Source of the DNA: Sipunculus nudus
Lineage: Eukaryota > Annelida > Sipuncula > Golfingiida > Sipunculidae
Direction: 5' to 3'
Assembly: GCA_026874595.1 (NCBI GenBank)
Contig: CM049314.1
Location: forward strand, 39,663,229-39,727,228
DNA length: 64,000 nt
Position numbers and translations under genes: made by a program. Every line of letters starts with the position of its first letter. Positions within the stretch are counted from its first letter, which is position 1. The notes under the pieces were generated by a model that did not search any database, was not told where the DNA came from, and saw nothing but the letters and a program-made list of their open reading frames with translations. Below, piece after piece: positions 34,760 to 44,420 of the stretch.

Positions 34760-35977
34760 CAGTGGAACCCCGCCTTGCGACCACCCCACAATTGCGACCA
34801 CCCCACAATTACGACCATTTTGCTTGGTCCCGAATTTTTTTTAGTTTATTTATGTTTAAAAATGACTCAAAATTACGACCACCCCTGAATTCAGAATTAC
34901 GACCAGATTTCCTGGCCCCAGCGCTAATGCGACCCCGCTAATGCGACCACCGCCGAGAAGTACTGAAACAACATTTGTCACGAGTCAATGGCTGCGTCTT
35001 GTCACAGGCGCCTTAACGAAATATCAAAGCGGGTAACAAGGTTTCTTAACTCGAGTGTTAATCTGGTCCCGCATATCTTCCCGACTCGGTGTCTTCGCTG
35101 AGACTCGTTGAGGTGTAGGTTATAGATCAAAGAGGGTAACCACCGGCCTGATTACTTAACGAGCCGGTCTGACCTGGGGTCAGATGCTAATTGCCCCTCA
35201 GTGATCACCTTTATTACAGCTACTCTAAGTTTGGGGTTGCAGGCTTAATATTTCAACTCATCACATATTGTTCGATCCTAATTGGTAAAATTAACGACCT
35301 AGTTAATCCTAAATGTGTTCATACCTTACTGACACTGAGTATTGAGCAGTCAGTAAAATTTATAAATAAAGCTTGCATCGGGGGAAAATCCCTCACATTA
35401 ATTTGCCTTTTCTGATAGATCGTTGTCAGTTTATTTCTCTACTGGTTAAGTTTGCATTTAAATTGTTTGCTGTTAGGCAACTATGCCTCTGAAAGAGCGC
35501 TCCTTGAAGGATAAAGTAGCGTTAATCAAGGCGGCAACACCACGCGCAGTCAACACCAAATGGCTCAGCAGTTTAGCGTCGGGAAAGCTCAAGTGCACGC
35601 AATATATACTCAAGCGGAAGGCTAAATATATGACAGCCACGTCTTATGTTCAATATGCATTTAGTAGGTTGTAATCGTATTGCCTTAAGTGTTATTATTT
35701 ATTAATCATCAGTCACTACGTATGTGTACATGTGTATTAATTTTCATCATGAATAAATATTTTCAGCTACACCAAAAAAAATCATAATAGGGGTCCTCCG
35801 CTAAGTAAAATATTTTGTTAAAATTCACATTAAAGATATGCAATAGATAAACTCTGATACCCATTAAATATCAGCGTGTTATATGCGACCACGGTAAGAG
35901 TTTCACAAATACGACCACCCCCAAATTACGACCACTTTGCTCAGTCCCCAGGGTGGTCGTAATTGTGGGGTTCCACT
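34760..35977 (+). mobile_element. Internally deleted Tigger/pogo (Tc1-mariner) element
   Basis: Left end CAGTGGAACCCCGCCTTGCG after a TA dinucleotide; right end GTGGGGTTCCACT, forming terminal inverted repeats. Both flanks carry repeated GCGACCACC / TTACGACCAC sub-motifs (34779-34960 and 35885-35960), typical of Tigger-like termini. Inside, at 35483, is the start of a CENP-B/Tigger-type DNA-binding domain (MPLKERSLKDKVALIKA). The catalytic DDE domain is missing, so the element is non-autonomous. Confidence 0.7.
35483..35674 (+). pseudogene. Tigger transposase N-terminal HTH fragment
   Basis: Starts MPLKERSLKDKVALIKA, then shifts frame: another frame reads MAQQFSVGKAQVHAI (helix-turn-helix), and the original frame resumes as LKRKAKYMT. 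Two compensating indels and loss of everything downstream show it is non-functional. Confidence 0.65.
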
Positions 35978-37266
35978 TTCTTACAAAGTTAACCTCAAAG
36001 TGCTTCAAGCGTGGAACTATCGTTGTATATCTCTTTTGACTGATTGGGTGTTGGCGTGAATACTCGAAAACTATATTTCAGCGGCCTTACATTTTGTGTG
36101 CATGTAGGCTATGATTTCTCGTACTCTGGCCCTTCTAATCACACCAATGTCAGATCACGCGGTGAAATACGTTTAGTTTACATTTGAGGCGAGTGGAACT
36201 TTACTTCTCATTCCCATTATTATTCCCTGGTCCAGCTAAAGATAATTTGAACATGTTCAAAAAACCACTTGCGACCGATTTTTCACCAAGTAATCAGCCA
36301 CGACCTCCGCGATCGGTCACACGTTCTTGTCTCGATTGTCCGGCGATTCCTCAAATTTGCGGTCGTGGACAGGTCGTAATCTAGTCGTATCTCTAGTGTG
36401 ACCGTGGCTTATCTGATTACCTTATATCATGAGTACATGTATGCCGTGATATCTTATACTCTGACCCTCCTAATCATTCTAGTGTCAGACAACTTTGTTG
36501 GGTCCCAAAAAAAGAAAATTTTAGACCTTTCATTTACCACCATAAGGTATATAGGTCGGCCATTGATATTAACATGGCCCTGGAACCGTAGATAGCACGT
36601 GGACAAAACCACTTAAAAAAGCATGGGCTGCCTGTTCTTTACCTGATGCCTCAAGGTCCAATCTACTAAAATCTCAACACCGGATATTTTTGCAGACTCA
36701 AAAATTAACCACAAAGAAACCGCGTACATATGGTGACATGTTTCTATTGCAGCAGCTTAGAGCTCTTCTAAACTGATGTCATATAGGTCCTGTACATCAC
36801 AGTGAAAAGCGACTAATGAAACAGATAAATGATAACTCAGGATCTAATGTGTGTTTCTTGGGCAGGAATCATAATGTGTAAATTGATAGCGCCTGTATAA
36901 ACTGCACTTATTGATTATGGGTAATATCCTGGCATGACTGAAATACTAAAAACACAGAACATTCGAGAGTTTGATTTTATCTTATTAACACATTTGCTGC
37001 CCAGCAAAATATTCCCCAAGTGCAAGGTCCTGCAACAGTCTCTGAGAGGTCCGAGTGAGTTAGTTCTAGCTGTTTAATGCTGATAACGAGGGTGTGAAGT
37101 CCACCTGGTCCAAGGGCCATAATTCCTGCCAGAGGTGTTATGCACGTAAGGATGTCGTAACCCTGTTCGGCCTAATTAGCTAATTAGGCCTACAACCAGC
37201 TAACACGTCAAAGGAAACAAGGTCAAAGAAACACAGTTAAGCGCACTCACATGCATATACATATAT

Positions 37267-37276
<10 letters not shown>
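35978..37276. other. Non-coding, dispersed repeats
   Basis: Two copies of the TGCATGTA...TACTCTG(A/G)CCCT...CTAATCA block (36095-36170, 36430-36495). 36255-36385 is a GC-richer patch (TTGCGACCGATTTTTC) of unknown origin. No gene. Confidence 0.45.

Positions 37277-37337
<61 letters not shown>
37277..37337. repeat. (AT)n microsatellite
   Basis: Two AT runs split by CATA. Confidence 0.9.
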
Positions 37338-37340
<3 letters not shown>

Positions 37341-37580
37341 AGAGAGAGCTCAATACCATGATCGAGAAAGTCCAGCGGCTCACGCAATAGCGGCTCTTGT
37401 ACAAACTCAGATCGTCCATTGATATTTTAGTGGAAATAATAGATGGAGGTTTATAAAACGTCACAGTTATAATCATGTATGATCATCAATTTTCTAATGT
37501 CACTTTATCGATCTGGTAGAACATGCAGGGGTTTGTGTCTCGTTCTGGTTTTTGGTTGCTATAAACAGACCGAATGCATG

Positions 37581-37665
37581 TGTCGAAATATGGCAAAGGG
37601 GTTAAGTAGTAGGATAATAATGGGCCATGGAAACCGCGCAGGTTCGAACCCACTCTTTTGTTTTC
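37581..37665 (+). repeat. tRNA-Ser-like pseudogene or SINE head
   Basis: An A-box-like segment TGGCAAAGGGGTTAAG (37591-37606) and a B box GGTTCGAACCC (37641-37651) preceded by CCGCGCA, as in tRNA-Ser T and variable arms. The anticodon and acceptor stems do not fold cleanly, so this is a pseudo-tRNA or tRNA-derived SINE, not a working tRNA. Confidence 0.4.
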
Positions 37666-39152
37666 ATTTTCCCTACATTTTACAAACTTGTATTTTACCA
37701 CATTTTACTTTTTTGCCTTTCATTACGAACAAACTGATTCTACCAATCAATATAATTCTAAAAATGGTATTATCTTATATTACACAAAGTCATAGAGTAA
37801 TTTACATACCGAGGCGATTGCATGATGCAATGGACCTCGTCATTGTCACCGTCAAACGAAGCCGGGAATTATACGAAAATTGCGAGTGATCAAAGTGTAA
37901 CCCTAATTTGATCAACTTTACGGCTTATGATATAATACTATTTAATGAATTGTCTAAAAGTCTTACGTCGGTTCTGCCTATGGTGAATTCCAAGGTGCGG
38001 TTTGGACTGCCGGTATACTAATGGGCCAACATGTTTTGCAAGTGATCGTCCGAGTTTTCTCACAGAATTTTAAAATTTACATGCACTTGTTGGCGAATGT
38101 ATTAACCCATGCATATTGCTATCTATAAATATGTGGGATGCATGAAATAACTCGAAATAAGCCAAACCAGTAATTTGCAGCCGCGTTCTGGTTACCCTGC
38201 CGATCTGTGTGTCAGGCATGTGACACGCGCCTTTTTGTTGTTGATTGCGCAATAGGCTGTCCTCGCTGTAAACCTGAACGACCTCACGCCTCGCCATCTC
38301 GAGTTCACACCTAAGGTCCCACCAGCGGGTTTTCCGAAATAGGTGGCCAAATTACGCCCAAATATAAAACTATGCACATTTTTTGCCTCCTTACTTCCGT
38401 TTGATTCTAAGGAATACTCTTACAGGGAATCAAATTTACACTACAGCAGGTCATGAACTTATTTCAAGGCAAAAGACTGGAGCCGTGGTGTTTTCACGCT
38501 ACCGACACTTTTCCTGCTTTCGAGTTATCAAGCGCACTGATGAATTACAAATTATTCCATTTCATGACACGAAACCAATTTATAAATAAACTACTACTCA
38601 TGTACGAAGAGTTTATTGATAAATTTGAGAGAATACACTCACGTATATACATATATATAAATATATATGTTGATGTTTATATGTGCTTTTCATCATCACT
38701 ATTATTGTTTCGGCAAACTTATAAATGGTGAATTAACATTAAAGGAAATGGACTTCGCTAGAAAAGCAGGTTTCACTGACAAGATAAACCGATCCACTTT
38801 TATGTGCAGCCAGTGATGACCCAAACTCTTCTAAAGACCGCTCTGCTTTCACAGTGAGGTTAATAAACCAAGGAATCACTGTATTTGCAAACTATGTGGC
38901 CATTAATACTTAATTATTCTATATATTAAAATTTATGCTGAATGTCATTGACAAACAATATGATTTTTTTATTGCGGATTACATTTAACTCAAAATTATA
39001 ATGCAACAGCTGTATCTCTATCAATATTTATATGATTTTCTCTAGTTTAATGTAATTCTAGTTAGTTCTGTTTAGGGGCTACATGGTGCACAACTGTGGG
39101 CACGTTCGGATTCAAACAATATTTAGATCTTATCCGCAGATTTCGATCCCCC
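37666..39152. other. Spacer 3' of lectin-NACHT copy 2
   Basis: 38165-38345 is CpG-richer than its surroundings but has no recognised ORF. TTTATT at 38968-38973 (minus-strand AATAAA) lies about 180 bases past the copy 2 stop and is a reasonable poly(A) signal. Confidence 0.4.
38968..38973 (-). terminator. Candidate poly(A) signal of lectin-NACHT copy 2
   Basis: Minus-strand AATAAA about 180 bases downstream of the stop at 39153-39155. Confidence 0.35.
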
Positions 39153-40243
39153 CTATTCTTTACCAAAATTGAGAATTGTGTCCAGATCCTTGGTCAGAGA
39201 TTCTGTCCTTTTAATTCTAGAAATGACCTTACGTCTCAACTTTGAATAACATAAGTAGTATGCCAGGAAAAACTTGTACAGCATCGGATGAACAAAAGTC
39301 ATCAACTCATGTTGGTGATCGTAATGCAGGAAACCTAGTTTGAGAGTATTAGGCATTCGAAAATGTTTATTTACGTCATATATTGAAGCGAAACATCCAT
39401 TCTTCTGACTCATGTACACCTGAAAGTTTGGTAATGAGGACACCACTAGATGTCCAATTTCAAGGAGTTCCTCATTATAATGGTCAAGTCTTTCTTTTGG
39501 ATCCGTATAAGAACCAGGCACGTTGTACTTATGCTCAAACCTAGAACAGGTACATTTCACAATCGTCAGAAAGAGCTCCAATTCTTTACCTGAAAGGCAT
39601 TCTTCGGTGCTCCATTGGTGGCAGAGGTCTCTTAAAAACACTGGAATCCTACATATATTGATTAAATCCTTGTCAACTCCGAGTTTTTCAGTCATGTCAC
39701 TTCCAATACTTTTTTGAATAAACGGACATTTCGAAATGTACATAGATATTTGTTCTTTGCTAAATCCTTCAACTTTATACTCTTTATCATGAGTATAAGC
39801 ATCCTTTCCTTTATAATATGACCCAGGGCTCCGACAGGTAACTATCTTTGTTGCTTTCGGCATGTATTTGTTTCCTATGATATCATGGATGTCTGGAAAA
39901 GTACTTTTGTCAATTTCGTCATAACCAACTATTATAATCAAAGATCTGTCAGGATTGTCTTCTATGATTTCCATATATGTTGCAGCATCCTCATGTTTAA
40001 GCAGTGGTTGATTAATTATGATCTGAACAAGAGATTTCTTTTCCCTAACATCGCAAAGTATTACAGGAAGGAGGTATGTGAAGGATTTCAGCCTTTCACT
40101 TAACTTTAGGAAATATTAGTCTCCTTTGGCTTCTTGGATTTCAGGTGGCCCCAATCGATCATGATACGTTTCATCAGCGTTGACTTCCCTGTTCCACTGG
40201 CACCTGTTACAATAATGTTTTTTGGAAAAACGCCGTTTGCCTT
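39153..40243 (-). CDS. Copy 2 NACHT exon with one-base deletion
   Basis: After a TTTTAG acceptor: Walker A TGASGTGKS, then a stop after ETNIS. The neighbouring frame resumes at LKLSERLKSF and continues to the end. Walker B reads RSLIIIVGYDEID (Gly for the first Asp). Also seen: IVTCRSP, ICRIPVFLRDLCH and a winged-helix-like end (LGFLHYDHQ, PMLYKFFLAYYLC). Exon length 1091 is one less than a multiple of three. Confidence 0.75.
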
Positions 40244-40515
40244 CTAAAAGTTATAAAAAGATTACGCTGGTTGAAACAATGTTAATAACCTGTCAAAATG
40301 TAAACGTATTCAAAAGAAAATGAATAATAATAAAAAAGTTTTTTTAGATCTTGATCATTTTACTTTGTTACTGTGTTGAACAATTGGAATGCTGTGGCAC
40401 TTTTCATTTGATAATTGGATAGGCACTATGAGAAGATTTCTGGAAAACAAATTTCTTATTTCGTTAGAATATCGTTTTGATACTCATTTCAGGTTCGTAA
40501 AAAATATCTGCTTAC

Positions 40516-41280
40516 TTCACTGAATATATCTTCATACCCATTGGGCAACTCCATTTCGTTTGAAATGTCTTTTAAGACCATGTTTGTGTAAACTTCGTCG
40601 ATGAATTTCTTATTTTTTTCTGTTGATTTCCACAATGAAACCATTCCATGATTACGCCGTATAATCGTGTTTATATAGCTTAAAAGTTCATTTATTGTGT
40701 GTTCATCTGTAAATAAAACAAAATTGTGATTTCAAAATTATTTTTTTAAGACGTGTACACTATCAAACTTGCCCAATAGTCGTTTAATGGAAGTAACCAT
40801 GAATTCAACTCCATAGTAAAAACGATTTGGTATTATTTTGCACACGTATATTTAACGTGTATCCCATATACGTGTCATGGAGATTGTTTACCTTTAATTC
40901 TTTCATAAGGGAGTTGTGTTGATTTTTTTCGTTCGTTGTTTTTTCCCGTTTTTCTCGTTTTACAAGTATTTTCTTGTAAATAATATTTTTATATATAAAT
41001 ATTAACTATGCCATTGGTTTCCAGTTAAACCTTTTACACGGTACAGGAGATAACGGATATAATATATGCCTTTCTTTTCCGACGCAGCTCTAGATGTTGA
41101 GTGTTGTAGCAATCTTAAATTTAAAGAGAAGGCAGTGTGTATAACAGAGGTCGATTATGTCATAGATAGTAAATGGGGAAATACTTACTTTCACAATGAG
41201 GACCATGAAAAGGAAACCAATTATAAGAAATGATACTGATGTGGATAGTGCAATAACAATCACAATCGTCATTCGATTTC
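40516..41280 (-). CDS. Copy 2 TM and linker exons
   Basis: 41280-41189 encodes a TM helix (IVIVIALSTSVSFLIIGFLF) with the same 1-to-0 phase as copy 1. 40706-40516 encodes the linker with FIDEVYTNMVLKDIS and GYEDIF. A phase-0-to-1 exon is required between them; the best candidate, 40972-40892, is strongly basic (RKTGKNNERKKS) but one base out of phase. Confidence 0.6.
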
Positions 41281-41517
41281 CTGAAATATGATGACACATA
41301 TATTACTTGAGCAAAGGCAAAACGGATATCAATAATAGGATCACATACATTTTGTTACTTTGTGATTGTACTGTTGACTCCTTGACATACGAAATCATGA
41401 AAACGAATTATTCAGCACGGTATCGTTTACAACCTCCCCTGTTAAGGAAGGATTCACTTCATGCACACTTTCATTTTGTTGAGCAGAATTATTTTCCCAT
41501 TCTTCTGCGTTAGCTGC

Positions 41518-41533
41518 AATATATATATTTATA

Positions 41534-41590
<57 letters not shown>
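41518..41590. repeat. (AT)n microsatellite in copy 2 intron
   Basis: AT run directly upstream (in gene sense) of the stalk exon acceptor. Confidence 0.9.
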
Positions 41591-41591
<1 letters not shown>

Positions 41592-41754
41592 AAATAAGGT
41601 TTCTGTGCCAGATTCATACTTATAAACCGAAACTTAAATAATAATGGCATTTTGCGACGTAAGTACCTTTAAATTTTTGTCCTTTATCACTAGGATATTT
41701 GTAGTGAATGTTATTATGGCACATTCAACGTGAAAAATGTGAAAACAGCCTTAC

Positions 41755-42308
41755 CTTTTGGCATGCATAATACGTTAAGTCTTTCACTACACATTCTTGA
41801 GCGCCATTGTCCATCCACTGTTTCCAAACTAGAACAATACCGGCTGATGGTTCATTTATTTTCCACGAAGAAAAAGTGACCAGGCTGTTATCTGCGTGTA
41901 ATCACATGTGGTTATATGATTGTAAAAAAAAATCCTTTCTAAATTAAAAAAAATAGGCTTTTTCATGATACATATATATATATAATGTTTGTATATATTT
42001 ATTTTTCATTGAACTTTAATAATTAGCTATTCATTGTATTCCAAATATATGAATGAAAAAATACAAACCCGTGTTAAACCAATCTTCACGTCTGAGTCCG
42101 ACCCAAAAATTAGTACAGCTGAATTCAGCCGCGGTCAAACAAAGCCGGACATCTGTACTTGGAATTATTGCTAAATTCCTTTGATTTGCGATACACTCAT
42201 CCCTCGAGTTAAACCAACCAAGGTCATCACAATAGAAAAGATAACATGATCTCCCCTTTTGTCTACATATAAAACTCATCCTATGAAATTGACTGAAGCT
42301 GAAACAAG
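41755..42308 (-). CDS. Copy 2 CTLD2 exons
   Basis: 42308-42069 encodes CYLFYCDDLGWFNSRDEC and NFWVGLRREDW, closely matching copy 1. 41891-41755 encodes SWKINEPSAG and, one frame over, CSSLETVDGQWRSRMC and NVLCMP. EPS sits at the EPN/QPD position, and WRS replaces WND. The exon length (137) is one short of phase consistency. Confidence 0.65.
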
Positions 42309-42424
42309 CTGAAATGAGGATTTATATGGTTTAACCTTATCAATTATTATTATCCCATGCATATATGGTAACAATTTTGTGACAGCAATTATAAATTAAG
42401 TAAAACGATATCCCTATATCTAAC

Positions 42425-42889
42425 CGGCAACTTCGAAAATGTGGCCCAGCTTTTTCTTTGTGCAGTCTGCTCCATGGATATTGCCTGTGGCCTGATAGAA
42501 ATAGGAACACTGTCCCTTTTTCGTTGAATTGATATATCCATCTAAAGGAAATTATTTATGTTTAAATGAATAACACCCTATTAGGAAACTATTATTCATC
42601 AATACGTTGGAGTGGCTTCACTTTCTAACAGTACTTTGTTTTTATCATTTATTGTTCCTATAAAATATTCCTTCTGATTTCTTACCCAGTCGTGTTCCAT
42701 TTGTCCAGGTCCGTGCATCTAATTTCTGCCGTCTAGCCTTCAACCATATTGACGGCAGTTCCCTATTCTGCATTTCCTGAATATAAGAATGTTGTTCCTG
42801 TTTGAAAAGGGGCAGGGGTAAGTCGTCCACCGAATTACAAACCCCTTCTGCTTCATTATAGGTGAGCAGCGACTCCGAAATATAAAACC
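42425..42889 (-). CDS. Copy 2 CTLD1 exons
   Basis: The first exon encodes SLLTYNEAEGVC, SIWLKARRQK and ARTWTNGT; the second encodes QCSYFYQATGNIHGADC and ends GHIFEV. Both are phase 1 to 1 as in copy 1. Loss of the penultimate conserved cysteine would leave one disulfide unpaired. Confidence 0.65.
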
Positions 42890-43520
42890 CTTAAAGAAAT
42901 TATTTGTCAAGTGATGTCTCCTGTTTCGTCTGTTTTATGCAATGTACACGTGCCAGATCCTCCGATGAATAAATGGTTATCTTAATACAATCTTTTGTTT
43001 CGTAAATGAACAACCAAGGGTCACACGAACAAGTATATTGTAGGAAAGATAACTCGTCTGCTCTCGTATACTGTGGTTTGCTTTATATTGGCGAGGTAAA
43101 ATTTTCGCGATTTTTACTTGTTCTTGTTTTTTGCGAGGACTCTTTTTTTCTCAATTTCCCCTTAATTTAAACTAACCTGCATAGACTATATCTTTTAATA
43201 TATGAATTAAAAAATTTGAACAACATTAGCACAAAAAACTATCAATTGGACCGGGTTTGATGTATATAAGTATTTAAACGAGGAAGTTACTTTATATAAT
43301 TAACATTTGACAGTAAAATTGAAATAAAGTCTTTTACTTTTCTTATTGACTGAACGGTTGTGTTAATTGCAAGATTAGAAGTTTTTTCTCTTAAGTTCAA
43401 GGCGCGAGAAACGAGGGTTGAAGATATAGCAAGTTTTGAGTCGTCTTAGATTTGTTCAGATTTGTATGTTTATCCATTGATAACCATATATAGGATTAAC
43501 ACTTTGAACAAAAGCGCAGT
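42890..43520. other. Upstream region of lectin-NACHT copy 2
   Basis: Should contain the signal-peptide exon, but none is identified with confidence. 43095-43145 holds a TTTTCGCGA / TTGCGAGGA motif pair suggestive of a small repeat. Confidence 0.35.
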
Positions 43521-44045
43521 AAATTGGGTTCTCTAGGGGAACGACTATGAATGTAAAGGCCAAGAGCGTTGGAAACATTTCCAGTGAGTTTAGCGTGATA
43601 TCCAGGAGCAGTTTTTCAAAGGCCATCCACTGGTCGTGAGGACGTAGTTTATCTGTTTATAACTCAATTTTTGATTACAGTGACCGCATTGGAACAATTG
43701 CACTGGAGTTAAACGTTTGAATAATGTTAAAACTCATGTCTTAAGTTTCATGGTCCAACAAACCGTCAATGATATCGTTCTCGAAACCCTGCAGTTTAAT
43801 TATTGCTATATTGCCGATATCCGTTTGTAGTTACACAGGTTCCGTCAAACTAAGAGGCATATGTCGTCATATCCTTGTGGTTCATACCTGAGACATAACA
43901 GTCTTTACTTTCAGTATCACACGAGTGACATCTACATCAATGACTTTTATCTCACAGCCACTTAGGTCAAGTATATTCAATGCTGACAACAAAGGTGAGA
44001 CGCCTATCAGTAAAAAATGTGATTGGTGCGTTTAGAACATTCTTT
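43521..44045 (-). pseudogene. LRR-Ig receptor pseudogene (LRR part only)
   Basis: Collinear with 48286-48865 of LRR-Ig gene 2. Shared blocks: GTAAATTGGGTTCT, CATATCCAGG in variant form, GGCCATCCACTGGTCG, CATTGGAACAA(C/T)TGCACT, AACCCTGCAG-like, CACTTAGGTCAAGT. One LRR is deleted near 43780, and numerous stops and indels break the frame. The Ig, TM and tail parts are absent. Confidence 0.75.
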
Positions 44046-44267
44046 CGTTCAGACACTATCTTTGTTTCCGAAATATTACTGTTGTAACGTTATAAAATAA
44101 TTTTCCATAACCTTGTATTGAACTGATCACACATCATGTAAATGTTTCCCGAATCAGCATTTGTTTCATGTATAAGTCAATGAAGCTAACGATCTCCCAC
44201 TCATATACCACCATCCGGGGGTAGGCAAACAAATAAGCCATCTATTGTTCTTTAAAGTAGTTCTGTA

Positions 44268-44420
44268 TTTTTAGGATATTGTGAGCATCCCTATTTCTGC
44301 AGCACACGTAAATTAATAGTGACACACCATATCCTGCATAGCTCTTTTCGACCGACAGATATTTGCAAAATGTTTGCATGTGTAAAGATCACAAGATGTA
44401 GTAATCACAAAGTTATTTAA
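44268..44420 (-). pseudogene. Duplicated upstream region of the LRR pseudogene
   Basis: GGATATTGTGAGC...CACACGTAAATTAATAGTGAC matches 49108-49170 upstream of LRR-Ig gene 2, showing that the duplication included about 0.4 kb of 5' flank. Confidence 0.6.

Larger units (their letters stand above)
39153..42889 (-). pseudogene. Transmembrane C-type lectin-NACHT receptor, copy 2 (frame-damaged)
   Basis: Exons on the minus strand: 42889-42686 and 42541-42425 (CTLD1), 42308-42069 and 41891-41755 (CTLD2), 41513 to about 41420 (stalk), 41280-41189 (TM), possibly 40972-40892 (juxtamembrane), 40706-40516 (linker), 40243-39153 (NACHT). Order and phases mirror copy 1. Two exons are one base short: the CTLD2 exon shifts frame between NEPSAG and CSSLETVDG, and the NACHT exon shifts after KKPKETNIS. 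The candidate juxtamembrane exon is also off phase. CTLD1 ends GHIFEV where copy 1 has GHVCEA, losing a conserved cysteine. It could be a pseudogene, or an intact gene with homopolymer base-calling errors, since both shifts lie at T runs. No signal peptide exon was found upstream. Confidence 0.72.

Noticed and set aside
37581-37665. Functional tRNA-Ser gene
   Set aside because: The acceptor and anticodon stems do not pair, and no convincing anticodon loop is seen.
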